NCBI GenBank assembly: GCA_021397835.1
Contig: JAJFZO010000566.1
Location: 2,604,001 to 2,668,000, forward strand
Direction: 5' to 3'
Origin: Moringa oleifera
Lineage: Eukaryota > Streptophyta > Magnoliopsida > Brassicales > Moringaceae
Length of the DNA: 64,000 nt
Positions within the stretch are counted from its first letter, which is position 1; the number at the start of each line of letters is the position of its first letter. Position numbers and translations under genes: made by a program. Below are positions 50,501 to 61,230 of the stretch, piece by piece. The notes beneath the pieces were generated by a model. It was not told where the DNA came from and did no database searches. It was given only the letters and a program-made list of their open reading frames with translations.

Positions 50501-51190
50501 ACATTGAAATAATACCTTGGAAAACCACTACATCGAATTCTCAGAAAAGTCTGATGTACCCTGGGTAAGCAACTTTAAAAGTTTACATCTGCAATTATTA
50601 TGTGTTTTCATTCTGACTTGGAACTAAATCAATGATTAAAGCAGACAAATATAAACTAGCCCACAGAAGTCCAGAAAACCACTGACCAACAACCACACTG
50701 AACCAAGAAAAAGTTGATCACTTGCACACAAGATTTGCTACTCGTCACATCAAATAATATGCAACTGCCATAAAGCAGCCACAGTAATAAAAATCCAACC
50801 TCACTTCTCACAGAGGAAGACATGATAGCTAAAATGAAGGCAAAACCCAGTAAAAAGAACAAAACCCAGTAAAAAGAATAAAATCCCGCAATCAACAAAA
50901 AATTTAAAAACCCAGATGAATTGTTAGCGAATCCTTGATGACAAATCAAAAGCCAACACAAATTATTGAAACATAACAGTTCCACGCACATTAAAGACAC
51001 AAAATTGATTTAGAGATAGCCAAACCACAGTAAAAGAGTCGACCAATTAAACATAAAAAAAGATTAGGAAAACTGAAAAATTCAAAACTTCAAACGGGAG
51101 ATCAAGGCAGAAACGTACAGGGATCTTATGTAGAGGGACCTGAGACTTGAAGTAGATGTAATCTCCGGGCGCCGTGAAGACGCCTTTCAT
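44581..51190 (-). CDS. Maspardin-type alpha/beta hydrolase (SPG21/ACP33 homologue)
   Basis: Exons on the minus strand are 51119-51190, 49895-50020, 49608-49706, 48165-48307, 46942-47050, 46208-46315, 45099-45239 and 44581-45000, giving 405 residues. The N-terminus [20 protein letters not shown] is the plant maspardin start. The alpha/beta hydrolase core has [28 protein letters not shown] and the nucleophile elbow GTSLGG (Ser106). Human maspardin is about 308 residues and endosome-associated. The plant protein adds an acidic Lys/Asp/Ser-rich linker (about residues 285-340) and a hydrophobic segment near the end ([20 protein letters not shown]). The exact C-terminus is less certain because the last exon could be spliced differently. 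Catalytic activity is unproven in the family. Confidence 0.9.
47841..47864. repeat. TA-rich microsatellite in an intron of the maspardin-type gene
   Basis: Runs of ATCTATATCTATATATATATATATG in plus-strand order, lying in the intron between exons 4 and 5. Confidence 0.7.
50842..50880. repeat. 19-bp tandem duplication in intron 1 of the maspardin-type gene
   Basis: AAAACCCAGTAAAAAGAA occurs twice in a row with a one-base linker. No function is inferred. Confidence 0.7.
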
Positions 51191-53394
51191 TGCCGATAGC
51201 TACTGTTCCACATCCGATTTGGATCGATCCTGTTTTTATTATTTTTCTCTCAAAAATGAAATCGCGTATGTTTCCCACTAATTTTATTTTTCCTTTCTTA
51301 GTTTTCGATTGGGAATTGACGAGAAGACATGAGAAAGACAACGTGGCTAACAGTCAATGACGGACGTTATGCCAACAGCCCGTCAGCGTTATCTTCTAAC
51401 AAGTCTTTAGCTCTGTAGGACAGATTTTCATAATTTCTTTAATTCTTATTATATTTCTTCTAGTAGAAAAGATAAATAACACTTTTGATATAGAATAAAA
51501 TTTTTTTAAAATTTAATTTAATATAAATTTTGTCATCAAATTTTTAAAAAATCAATTAGTTTTTAGATTAATTTTTTATAAATATAAAAAATATTTCAAA
51601 TTATCAATATAAAATATTTTAAAATTTATTAAATATTAAATATTTTTTTATTTTACATCATTAAAATTCTTAAAATTTATAAAAATAATTAACAAATCAA
51701 AAATTATTTAAAATTTTGATGAATGAATTGAAAAAAAACTATATAATTTATTTTAATTAATTTTTAAAATTTTTTAATAAAAATATATAATTTTTATAGT
51801 AATTAAAATTAGAATTTAAAATAAATTAAACTAATAAATTAAATATAAAATTAAAATTAAAAATAACAAATTATTATTGTTTATCTTAGGTTACCAATCA
51901 AACTCTTATATTTAAAAAGATCTTACAATATAGATTTTAACTTAAAAATTTTCACAAAGAAATATATAAACTATTATCACAAAAAATTTCATAATTTTAT
52001 AAGTATTAAAAATATTTTTTTAAAAATTATAATATTAAAAAAATTAAAATAACATAATTATTCAAAAATTGTAAAACTCTTTATGACGATAACTTGAATA
52101 TTTCTTTACATCATTGAAAAATTTCAAATCAAAATTTGTTGTATAAAATCTTTAATTTAAATACTCTTAATTTTTAAATTTTTTAATAAAATTTAATTTA
52201 GATTAAATTATTAAATCGAGATTCGATTTATCACTTTTTAAATATAAAAATTTAATTAATAATATAAAATAAATATTAAAATTTTATGAGATTTTTACTC
52301 TAAAAAATAAGTCTAATTAGTTTTTTTATTTAACTCGATTTAAAGTATAAATTTTTTAGATTATAATATTAAACTTTTAAAATTATAATTTTTGAATTTA
52401 AAATATTTAAAACATTTATATAATTATAATGTTTTATGATATTAGTAATTTATTGATGGCCAAAACCGATAAGACCACTAAAGAGTAAAAACTATAAATT
52501 CATAATAAGAGTTTTGAGTATCCATAAAAATCTCCAATATTTTTTTTACAATATATTTCAATTATTCTAGTTTTTTTTTTTTAAATAGAAACTTTTCATA
52601 AGTGACACAAATATTCGAATATGATAAAAAGCTAAAACTATAATATTAAGATAAGCAACAATGTTAAACTTCATTTTTTAAATTTTTAAACTTTTCTTTT
52701 CCTTCACTTTTCTTCCTTTTTTCTGTTTGATCTTTTTTATCACCGGGATCGCTTAGTTTTTCCTTCCCACGAGGGCCCTGCACATGGCCGAGAAATCAAT
52801 CGGCTGAGGTGACATTGCAGACAGGAATTGCATGGTTAGTTGCAGTAACTTGCTCGAGCTGTAAACTGGATTTCTCCAGACCGGAAGATGCGCCATTGAC
52901 GGCTTTGGCTGCAGGAAGGGAAGGATATCTACACACTGTTTTCTTCTTTAATGGTGACGGGCGAAGAAATTAGACAGATCTTCTGAAAACAAAATAAAAA
53001 TGAGAAACCCGGCTATAATCTTGCTTAATGGGCCTTCTTTCTCACAGACCAACATAAATTGGATGATAACAAAATAATAAAAATCTGTTATTTGTTAATT
53101 TTCTTTTAACATCCAAACATAAAAGAGTACTTATTATTCTTGGGAGATTTTCTGTAGGCTTTCTTGCCTCTGGAACACAGCTTAGTGCCTCTCAGGCTGC
53201 CACCGGTATTATCGTCTGTTCTTCCCTCGCCCAAACGTAGTTACTCTCTAATTTCTCCGCTCCTCTGCTTTTCTTCCCTTGTATCAATAAATAAATCTCC
53301 AGGTTGGTCTCCCCATCTCGATTAAACCAACTCCTTTTCTTGTATTGTTCTGTTGATTTATTTTGATTTATGATTTCTTTTAGAATTCACCCAC
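51191..53394. other. Spacer between divergent genes, with the most complete dispersed-repeat copy
   Basis: The first 230 bases hold the hydrolase promoter, including a richer stretch with CACGTGG-free but CG-containing sequence around 51,340-51,400. From about 51,480 to 52,460 is an AT-rich block with all recognised modules of the dispersed repeat. From 52,740 composition becomes gene-like, and a probable 5' UTR intron of the next gene runs from about 53,303 (CCAG|GTTGGT) to 53,382 (TTTTAG). Confidence 0.5.
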
Positions 53395-54567
53395 ATGTAC
53401 ATGCGCCTCTCCTTAGATATGTTTCTCAAACTCGGCCACCATATTTTGTGCACAATACAAGCCAGAAGAGTAATAACCCTAAACCCAGTTGTGACGTTGG
53501 TCAGATATTTTCACGTAGAACCGAAACTGGGATTTAACTCTTCAAACCCAAAGCCAAGTTCAGCGCCAAAAACTGCTGAGAACAATGTTGCAATTTTCTG
53601 GGATTTGGATAACAAGCCCCCGAATTCATTCCCTCCATTTGATGCTGCCCTTAGGCTCAAAACAGCTGCGTCTTCGTTTGGGGTTGTTAAGTATATGATA
53701 GCTTATGCTAATCCCCACGCGTTTAGGTATGTGCCACAAGTTGTTAGGGAGCAAAGAAACGAGAGAAAACTATTGAATCAATTGGAAAATAAGGGTGTGC
53801 TTAAACCAGTTGTACCATACTTGTGTCGTGTATGTGGGAGGAAATTTTATAGAAATGAAAATCTTGTTAATCATTTTAAGCAAATTCATGAGCGTGAACA
53901 CCAGAAAAGAGTCAATCAAATAGAATCAGCAAGAGGAAAGAGGAGGGTGACATTGGTGGCAAAGTATTCAATGAAGATGGAGAAGTATAAGAATGCAGCT
54001 AGGGATATATTGACTCCAAAGGTGGGGTATAATTTAGCTGACGAGTTGAAAAGGGCAGGATTTTGGGTTAGGGCTGTCTCTGCTAAGCCACAAGCAGCTG
54101 ATGTTGCTTTGAGGGATCACATAGTGGATGTGATGGACAAAAGGAGAGCTGAGTGCTTAGTGCTTGTTTCTGATGATTCTGATTTTGTGGGTGTTCTAAA
54201 AGAGGCAAAATTGAGATGTGTGAAGACAATAGTTGTTGGGGATATCGATGATGGGGCTCTGAAAAGGGTTGCGGATGCTGGGTTTTCTTGGAGGGAAATT
54301 TTGATGGGAAAGGCTAAGAAGGAGGCAGTTTCAGTTGTGGGAAGATGGGAGGACCGTGACATTTTGAAAAGACTGGAGTGGACATATAATCCAGAGCTGG
54401 AGAAGGAAGTTCATGGTTTGGATGACAAACTGTTCGACTATAGTGACAGTGAAGATTTAGGTGTGACTTACGGGAAAGATGCTGATTGTAAACTGAAGGA
54501 AGATGTTGGTGCTTGGTGGGAGTTGGACACAGATGCTGACGACACTTCTTCAGAAGCATGTCAATAA
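53395..54567 (+). CDS. C2H2 zinc finger-NYN domain protein, putative organellar ribonuclease
   Basis: The coding region is one exon of 390 residues. The first 50 residues are basic with RYFHVEP, like a mitochondrial presequence. The NYN (PIN-like nuclease) fold has its acidic motifs AIFWDLDN (Asp70, Asp72, Asn73), AADVALRDH (Asp236) and LVSDDSDF (Asp260, Asp261, Asp263). A single C2H2 finger, C144-x2-C147-x12-H160-x4-H165, is inserted inside the NYN domain. An acidic C-terminal tail follows. Related Arabidopsis proteins are annotated as C2H2 zinc finger or putative endonuclease proteins. The MNU1/MNU2 nucleases that trim mitochondrial RNA 5' ends share the NYN fold. RNA cleavage is inferred, not shown. 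Other ATGs follow at codons 3 and 9. An intron just after the stop (TAATG|GTTAGT to TTTTTCAG at about 54,640) is likely. Confidence 0.88.
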   Translation: MYMRLSLDMFLKLGHHILCTIQARRVITLNPVVTLVRYFHVEPKLGFNSSNPKPSSAPKTAENNVAIFWDLDNKPPNSFPPFDAALRLKTAASSFGVVKYMIAYANPHAFRYVPQVVREQRNERKLLNQLENKGVLKPVVPYLCRVCGRKFYRNENLVNHFKQIHEREHQKRVNQIESARGKRRVTLVAKYSMKMEKYKNAARDILTPKVGYNLADELKRAGFWVRAVSAKPQAADVALRDHIVDVMDKRRAECLVLVSDDSDFVGVLKEAKLRCVKTIVVGDIDDGALKRVADAGFSWREILMGKAKKEAVSVVGRWEDRDILKRLEWTYNPELEKEVHGLDDKLFDYSDSEDLGVTYGKDADCKLKEDVGAWWELDTDADDTSSEACQ

Positions 54568-56680
54568 TGGTTAGTATTTCTGCTTATTGGGTCTGTAACT
54601 TGGTAACACTCATGGTATTTACCTTAGTAATATTTTTCAGAAGTTTGAGCAGACCTATGAAAGAATGAATCATCAATCTACAAGTGGGCAAAGATATATT
54701 TGTTTATCGGTGGAGATCCTGTTGTCATTCCTGAATAAATCTTTCCCTGACTACTAGATGAAGCCTAAATGATCCGTTTTTTGTTCTTTGCTTCTGAAAG
54801 CTTGTGAACATTCCTCTTGCATATTTCTCCTTGATATATAGTCTCTTCTCTTAGTGATGTTTCATGTTAAATTTAAACCACGGATCACTACTATATGTAA
54901 ACAAGTAAATGCTGCTTTGCCATGCTTATTCTCTTGTACCTGGTCAAAAGAAAGCCTGCTCGGCAACTGGTGTCTAACATTAAACCTCGGGTCAATCGTT
55001 CTGAAACAGATCATGGAATTTTTAATAAAGTAGTAAGTATCTGACTGAAAGTATGGTCTTAGGCAGAGTTAAATGGCAAAGTAATTCTTTCTTGAAATTG
55101 TATTGCTGATGTGATCAAATGGTTGCTGATACGCATCTTATCTTGCTTGGGTTGTGAAATGTGACTTGCATCTGGTCCTTTCTGCTTCTTCTTCTTTTTT
55201 CTTTTTTCTTGTATTTCCATTTTTCCTGCGCTTTTCATCTGGATGAGTCCTGCTGCCACTTTAGACCATTTTTCCAAAACTAAAGCAGAATTGTTTACAA
55301 AGATATGATGCTTTTTTTCTGGCTCTCTCTGCCTTTGCATCTGTTTCCATCTCTCATCTATTTTTGCATATGGTTATTCTCCTGATAAACAGTTCCAGGG
55401 TTGCAACTGTCTTACTGCCTAATAATTGATTCTTGAGTTGCATGAAGTCTCAACAGATAATTCCCTGCCCTGTTTTATTATGGGAGCATCTAGCTCTGGG
55501 AATCATAAAGGCGTGTGGCTTCTCTTTATTGTGCTTAATTCTCAAGTACCTAGTGGTTATTGCAATGATCTTGCTGACCGAAGCCTTTCCATTTTGAGGT
55601 ATCTCCCTACTGTTCTTTGATTTTGAGTATGAACTTTGACCGATGGGAAAGAAAAGTCTGCTGAATTGAGTTCAAACCTGAGCTTGGTTTTATTGTACTG
55701 TGAATCAGGGTTAAAGTGTTTATTCTGCTGGGAAATGCTCAAAATTGGGAGACTAAGGACAATTAGTAAATAGAGAACTAATATACATATTGAATTTATT
55801 TTAGGACATTTTGAAGTGCAAGAATGGAGGGATTCTGTAAGAGGTAGGCTGGTGGCATGAGAGCAGATGTCAATAGTAGTTCTTGTATGACTCATCTCCT
55901 GTCCTCTCCTCTGTGTAATTGAGCCAAAGATTTGCGAATAATATACCTATGTTTTTTGTTCCTTCTGTTTCTTTGATTATTACAGTTCAGCATGCTTTAC
56001 AGAGTATTCAAGCTGTCAATCAAGCTCACCAATTCCCTAGCAGATCCATTTTATACACCTAGATGTAAGTTAAAATAGAGTCACTGTTAAAATGCCTTAG
56101 TATACCATATTAGCCCAGGAAAATAATATGCAGTGACCTAATCCTATTTTAGGATTTCTTCTCTCATTCTTTCTGGGTTTAGATCAGATTTAGATTCTGA
56201 AAGCAATCAGTCATTCAGCTAAATAAGACTCCAAAATCCAGTTACATTTTCAAGAATTCTATTTGTCTGCATTTTCACCAGCTGATATTAGAGTATTAAG
56301 CTTTCGAAGGAAGGAGTAACAAAGGCTTCTAGCTATTACGAACAGAGAAATTCCATGAAAGCTGACAAATTTGGTAAACAATTGAAGATCCTCCCACCAA
56401 AACTGGAATCCATGATCTGTATATCATGGACACTAAATGCAAGTTATAGTAGTAAATCAAAATTCTGTGATCTGTACATCATTGTCGCAGATCTGTGATC
56501 TGCATGTCATGGAAACTGGCCTTCTTTTGCCAATTACACATCTCTTCTGCTGCACATTTCCTGTGGCCTTCGAATAATTGACTTAAGGCATCACATGACA
56601 AAGAAGACATTCATGTTATGGCGAAACTATCTCAATTTCATTCAGGCAAGTCAATGAACCAACCAGCTGTAATTACAACA
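54568..56680 (+). other. Gene-like noncoding stretch after the NYN gene
   Basis: About 2.1 kb with moderate GC and a T-rich plus strand. The beginning is the spliced 3' UTR of the NYN gene. The rest has no credible coding sequence on either strand and could be a long alternative 3' UTR or a noncoding transcript. Confidence 0.35.
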
Positions 56681-57075
56681 GGATTTCATTCAAAAAAATT
56701 TTAAATCTAAATTTGATTTATATACGTATAAATTCATCTCAAATTTATTCAAAAATTTAATTTTAATATTCAAATTTATTCATAATTATTCATACATTAT
56801 TTAAATTTGTTTTTATTATATTTATATATAGTTTATAAATTTAATCACACAAACTCATTTAATTATTTTAATGTTATTAAACTTTAAAATAAATTAACAA
56901 TCATTAATAAAAACATAAAATCATATAATTTTTTATTAATTAAACAAAAAAATAAAACTTAATAAAAAATTCTTGGAACACAAATTTGACAATTACGTAA
57001 ATTAAATTCAAATTAAAAATTAAATATAATCAAATTTAAAATAAAAAATTACATAAAAAGAGTATCCAAAATTTT
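56681..57075. repeat. AT-rich insertion-like block
   Basis: A sharply bounded AT-rich block of about 400 bases lies inside otherwise moderate sequence. It contains repeated CAAATTT/AAATTTG motifs in both orientations, which suggests a MITE or other small insertion. No clear TIR or target duplication was found. Confidence 0.35.
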
Positions 57076-58397
57076 AATATTATATTTTAAACTCAATCCC
57101 ACTTATATCTAAGTAAAAAGTATCTAAACTCATCTGGTTAAAACTTATAAAATCAAATGAACTGCCATCCTCTGTAAATTTTTGCAAGGAAATATAACTG
57201 TTTCCTAGATTATCACTTCCAGGCACAATTCCCCAGTGCTTCCTTGAAACAAACATGCAATAACAGTAATTGTTCATAAATGATTGACAGTAATTTATGA
57301 ATCAGAAAAGAGTGAGTTTATGACCATGGACATCTCTCATTCCAAGTGTAAGAAAGCAGCTAGAGAAGTTCACAGAACCATTACAGAATGCAGACTTAAA
57401 TATTTTCCCACTTGGCATTCATCCAATTCAATTTCAAGGCTGCATGCTTCATCTGAAAAAAGATTCAAAACCCTCCAAAACACAAATAAAGCAAGATATG
57501 ACCTGACCTCTGCAACAAAGTTTATTTGAACTACCAGTAGGTGCTTTCTTGCATTTTCAGTAAACATTTCTTTAAGCTGAGTAAAATCAAGTGCAGGATG
57601 TTTGCAGGATAGGCAACCAAATGGTGTACAAATCAACACACCATCAACAGCTTATCTAGCAAAGCCATTAAGGATCAATAATCCACATACCTTGGCATAC
57701 GAAGGACATTATAACAAATTTTCATCATTTTTTCAATCTAGTTTTCATACCTATACCCATGTTAATCAATCAGCATGTTGATAATCATCCATAAAATAGA
57801 GACTATGAGTTCAATATAAACACCAATGGATTAGCATTGAAATATAAGTTAAATTTCTAGCAACAGCGTATAAGATGTTAAACTGACAGTTTTACACAAA
57901 AGAGGTACAAAAAATGTAGAGAAATGCCATCATCATCCATAGCATCCCCAATTAATAGCAGAAATCTATGCATAGCAACTATATGCTAAGTTTTTACCCA
58001 AGAACAATGGAGAAATAAATTTAAATGACAAACAACTCATCCAAATAACATAAGGCTGTTGCAAGAAATGTTAATTTGTTTTTCTTCAACATTATTGAAA
58101 AGAAAAACAAGGTCCAGGTCATCCGAATGTCTATGTAATCTATCAGTCATGGACTGTACATGGTTCAAACTACAATCCAGCAAAATGTGGAAAAACAATG
58201 AAGATGCTTCTAGCTTCTGTTCAAACAAATTGGGTATGCCCTGCAATCAAGTATCCATTGAAAAGCAAACCAAACCCTGAGAGGATGATTCCTCCTAGTA
58301 TGACAGGTATCAAGTGAATGATAAAGCCAATTCGCAAATATGGCAAACTGAGCTCAAATATAAGCAATGGATATCCAAAAAACAAGACTCAAAAAGT
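57076..58397 (-). other. Probable extended 3' UTR or noncoding region downstream of GAE
   Basis: Composition is that of plant transcribed sequence. Short open frames exist on the minus strand (57,080-57,277 and 57,370-57,639), but I recognise no family in them. The region probably holds the GAE 3' UTR, possibly spliced, or a decayed gene. Confidence 0.35.
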
Positions 58398-59705
58398 TCA
58401 CCATGAACTTTTCTTCTTTGATTCAGAGTAGTAACTGAGGTACCATCTCACGAACTTCTTCAGCCCCATCTCCAAATCAGTAGTAGGTTTATACCCAAGC
58501 TCTTTCTGGGCCAAACTAATATTGGCATGTGTGAACTCAACATCCCCATTTCTAGGCAATGGCATCACCTTCTTCTTCGCTTTCAGCTTCAAAAGCTTCT
58601 CCAGTATGCTCACAAGCCTACTCACAGGCACTGGCGAGGTATTCCCCAAATTGAATATCCTCAATTGGGCAGGCCCTTTCTTCTTCCCTCCACTCCCTGT
58701 ACTCTTCTTTGCCGTGTCCAAAGCAGCCACACAACCTTTTACAATATCATCAATGTAGGTAAAATCCCTAGCCACACTCCCCTTATCAGGTGACTCAAAG
58801 ATGTTGATAGTTTTTCTCTTAAGAATATCTTTGGTGAAAAAGAAATAAGCCATATCAGGCCGCCCCCATGGCCCATAAACTGTGAAAAACCGCAACCCAG
58901 TGATCGATAATCCATATATATGATTATATGTATGAGCAATTCCCTCACCAGCCTTCTTTGTAGCTGCGTATAAGCTGGCAGGTCGATCAGTGCGGTCCTT
59001 CTCTGAAAACGGTACTTTAGAATTGAGACCGTAAACAGAACTCGAAGAAGCCCACACAATTGCTGGTTGTGGGTTGGCTGATTTGCACACTTCAAGCAAA
59101 TTAACAAACCCAGCGATATTGCTGTGAACGTAAGACCCCGGATTCTGCATCGCGTAACGCACGCCTGCCTGGGCGGCAAGGTGCATTACATGCGTGAACA
59201 CCACTACATCAAACAGCTTTCGAAGCAAAGCTGCATCGTTGATATCTCCTTGAACAACAAATACACCAGCTCGATCAAGGACCATTTTGCGAGCCCTCTT
59301 GAGCTTTGGGTCATAGTAGTCGTTGAAATTGTCCAAACCAAGGACCCCATCGCCACGCCTCTTGAGAGCGATGGAAACATGGGTGCCCACGAATCCGGCG
59401 GCGCCCGTGACCAGGACGGTGAGGCCGCCCTGTGTCTTTGGGCGAGCGGATTTGCGAACCTGTTTTTCCCACTGGGGGCCGCCCCACGAGGCAGAATCAA
59501 AGTTTGAGAGGTGCCGGCGAACGGAGGAGGGAGGAGGGGAAAAGACAAGAAAAAAGAGAAAGAGAAAGAGGAAGAGAGAAGACCAGATAGTGAGTTTGGA
59601 AAGAGACGAGAACTGGAACCGCAAGTAGCGAAGGTGACCATAGGCCAATGATTTTTCCGGTTTATACTTGCCTGGCGTCGACGGTACATCCTCGAGGTGT
59701 GACAT
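58398..59705 (-). CDS. GAE: UDP-glucuronate 4-epimerase (GAE family)
   Basis: Converts UDP-glucuronate to UDP-galacturonate, the precursor for pectin, in the Golgi. The gene is intronless with 435 residues, as usual in the family. A cytosolic N-terminus is followed by one membrane anchor at about 38-56 (type II protein, catalytic domain in the lumen). The short-chain dehydrogenase fold shows TGAAGFVG (100-107) for NAD+, the Ser-rich ASSSSVYG (219-226), and the catalytic YAATK with Tyr246 and Lys250. RFFTVYGPWGRPDMA and ARDFTYIDD are GAE signatures. Two basic Lys-rich insertions (KKSTGSGGKKKG and KLKAKKKV) lie in the C-terminal half. Which GAE paralogue it matches best cannot be decided by eye. 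Confidence 0.96.
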   Translation of the reverse strand: MSHLEDVPSTPGKYKPEKSLAYGHLRYLRFQFSSLSKLTIWSSLFLFLFLFFLVFSPPPSSVRRHLSNFDSASWGGPQWEKQVRKSARPKTQGGLTVLVTGAAGFVGTHVSIALKRRGDGVLGLDNFNDYYDPKLKRARKMVLDRAGVFVVQGDINDAALLRKLFDVVVFTHVMHLAAQAGVRYAMQNPGSYVHSNIAGFVNLLEVCKSANPQPAIVWASSSSVYGLNSKVPFSEKDRTDRPASLYAATKKAGEGIAHTYNHIYGLSITGLRFFTVYGPWGRPDMAYFFFTKDILKRKTINIFESPDKGSVARDFTYIDDIVKGCVAALDTAKKSTGSGGKKKGPAQLRIFNLGNTSPVPVSRLVSILEKLLKLKAKKKVMPLPRNGDVEFTHANISLAQKELGYKPTTDLEMGLKKFVRWYLSYYSESKKKSSW

Positions 59706-61230
59706 CGTTAAATGGGTACTAAACTACGAAGATGGAGATCAAAAATCACACACAGAAAACGATTCGTTTCCTCTGTTTCAGTTTGTTGGCTCTAGGGTTA
59801 GGGATTTCCTCGGGGGCAGAAGAAAACGGTGGGTGGTGAAGATCGATGAAAATGGTTCCAATAATGGATTTTGTACTCGTGGGTGTTGGTGTCAGAGTGA
59901 TTGAAGGAGTTTAGAGGTCTTTTTCAGTAGGGAAGAAGATGAAAAAAGGGTTTATAAAGTTGGGGTTTGGTGTAGAAGATAAAAGGGAAGTTAAGCCAGT
60001 TTGGAAAGAGCAAAATACCATAAATTGCTAAAAATATGACAGAGAGAGAAACAGAGAGTTGGTCAACAAGATCGGCTTGAAAGATCTTTGACCTTTCTTT
60101 GACTGTTCCTCCTTATCTCTCTCTGCAACTTCTCATTGATTTTCATTTCATATGCTCTATTGTTGAATCACACTGTTTCAAGTTCTTGAAATTGAAATTC
60201 TGTTGATGAAAGTTAAATTTAATAATCTAATGGGTAGTGCTTTAATCTTATAAATAATAATAATTTAAACTTTGAATTTTTATTTTACTTTGAAAGCTAA
60301 ATTTTGACTAAAATAGAAGGAAATTTTTGTTTAATGAATTTCTTATTCATAAAAATTGATAACAAAACCGCGTGATTCAGAAGCATTTTGCCGTATTTTA
60401 TATGCAATAAATCTTTGTTTTTGACTTTTCCTTTTGTGTGTTTTCCAACAATGACGTTCAATTGCCATATTAGTAAAAACTCACTTAGGCCGTTCCTCAT
60501 TGCCAGCAACCCAAAGCGTAAATGATGGGATTCTTTTTACAATATCTTAAATCTGTTTCATTTTCTTAAATAATTATATTATTAAATAATATGTAAGATT
60601 TTTATTTTAAATATTTATTTTAATATAATTAATTAAAAATTAATATAAAAATTAAAATTTTAATTAATCCGTTGAATCAATTATGCTTCTAATCTTTTAC
60701 TTTGATTTTATTAGATATTGACTCAAATATAAAATATTAAAAATATTTTTAAAATAATTCTTTTAAATTTTACACTATTTTAAATTTTTTTCTCAAATTT
60801 AAATAAATTTATACTTATCACTATTTGTTATGACTATTTTAAATTTTTATTGATATAAATTTTTTAAAATATATATTTTTAATATTTTAAAAAATTTAAA
60901 ATCTTTTATGATGATAATTTAAATATTTATTTTTATATATACAAAACTTCAAATTAAAATTTATTATATATTATCTTTAATTTAAATATTTTTAAATTTT
61001 TTGATAATAATTAAATTAAACAAAATTAAAACATGAGATAATACAATTAATCTAATAGATATATATCGAGATATAAAATAAAAGATAGATGTAATTTAAA
61101 ATTTTTATATTTATTTATATTATATTCACTTGTAATAAAAATATAAAAAATAATATCGATATTACATTTCTTTGTATGAAATTAATATAAACATAATATG
61201 GGATTTTAGTTATAATAATAGGAAAAAAAA
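59706..61230. other. GAE promoter and AT-rich spacer with repeat copy
   Basis: The first 450 bases are the 5' leader and promoter of GAE, with GA-rich tracts near 60,040-60,060. From 60,540 it is AT-rich. The stretch at about 60,860-61,040 matches the dispersed repeat in the same orientation as the 51.5-52.4 kb copy. No gene. Confidence 0.5.

Noticed and set aside
57080..57639. Two minus-strand frames downstream of GAE as exons of another gene
   Set aside because: No recognisable domain and no convincing splice sites that join them. More likely UTR or relic sequence.
58739..59689. Long alternative frames on both strands inside GAE
   Set aside because: They are by-products of a GC-richer intronless gene. 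Only the 435-residue frame carries the epimerase motifs.
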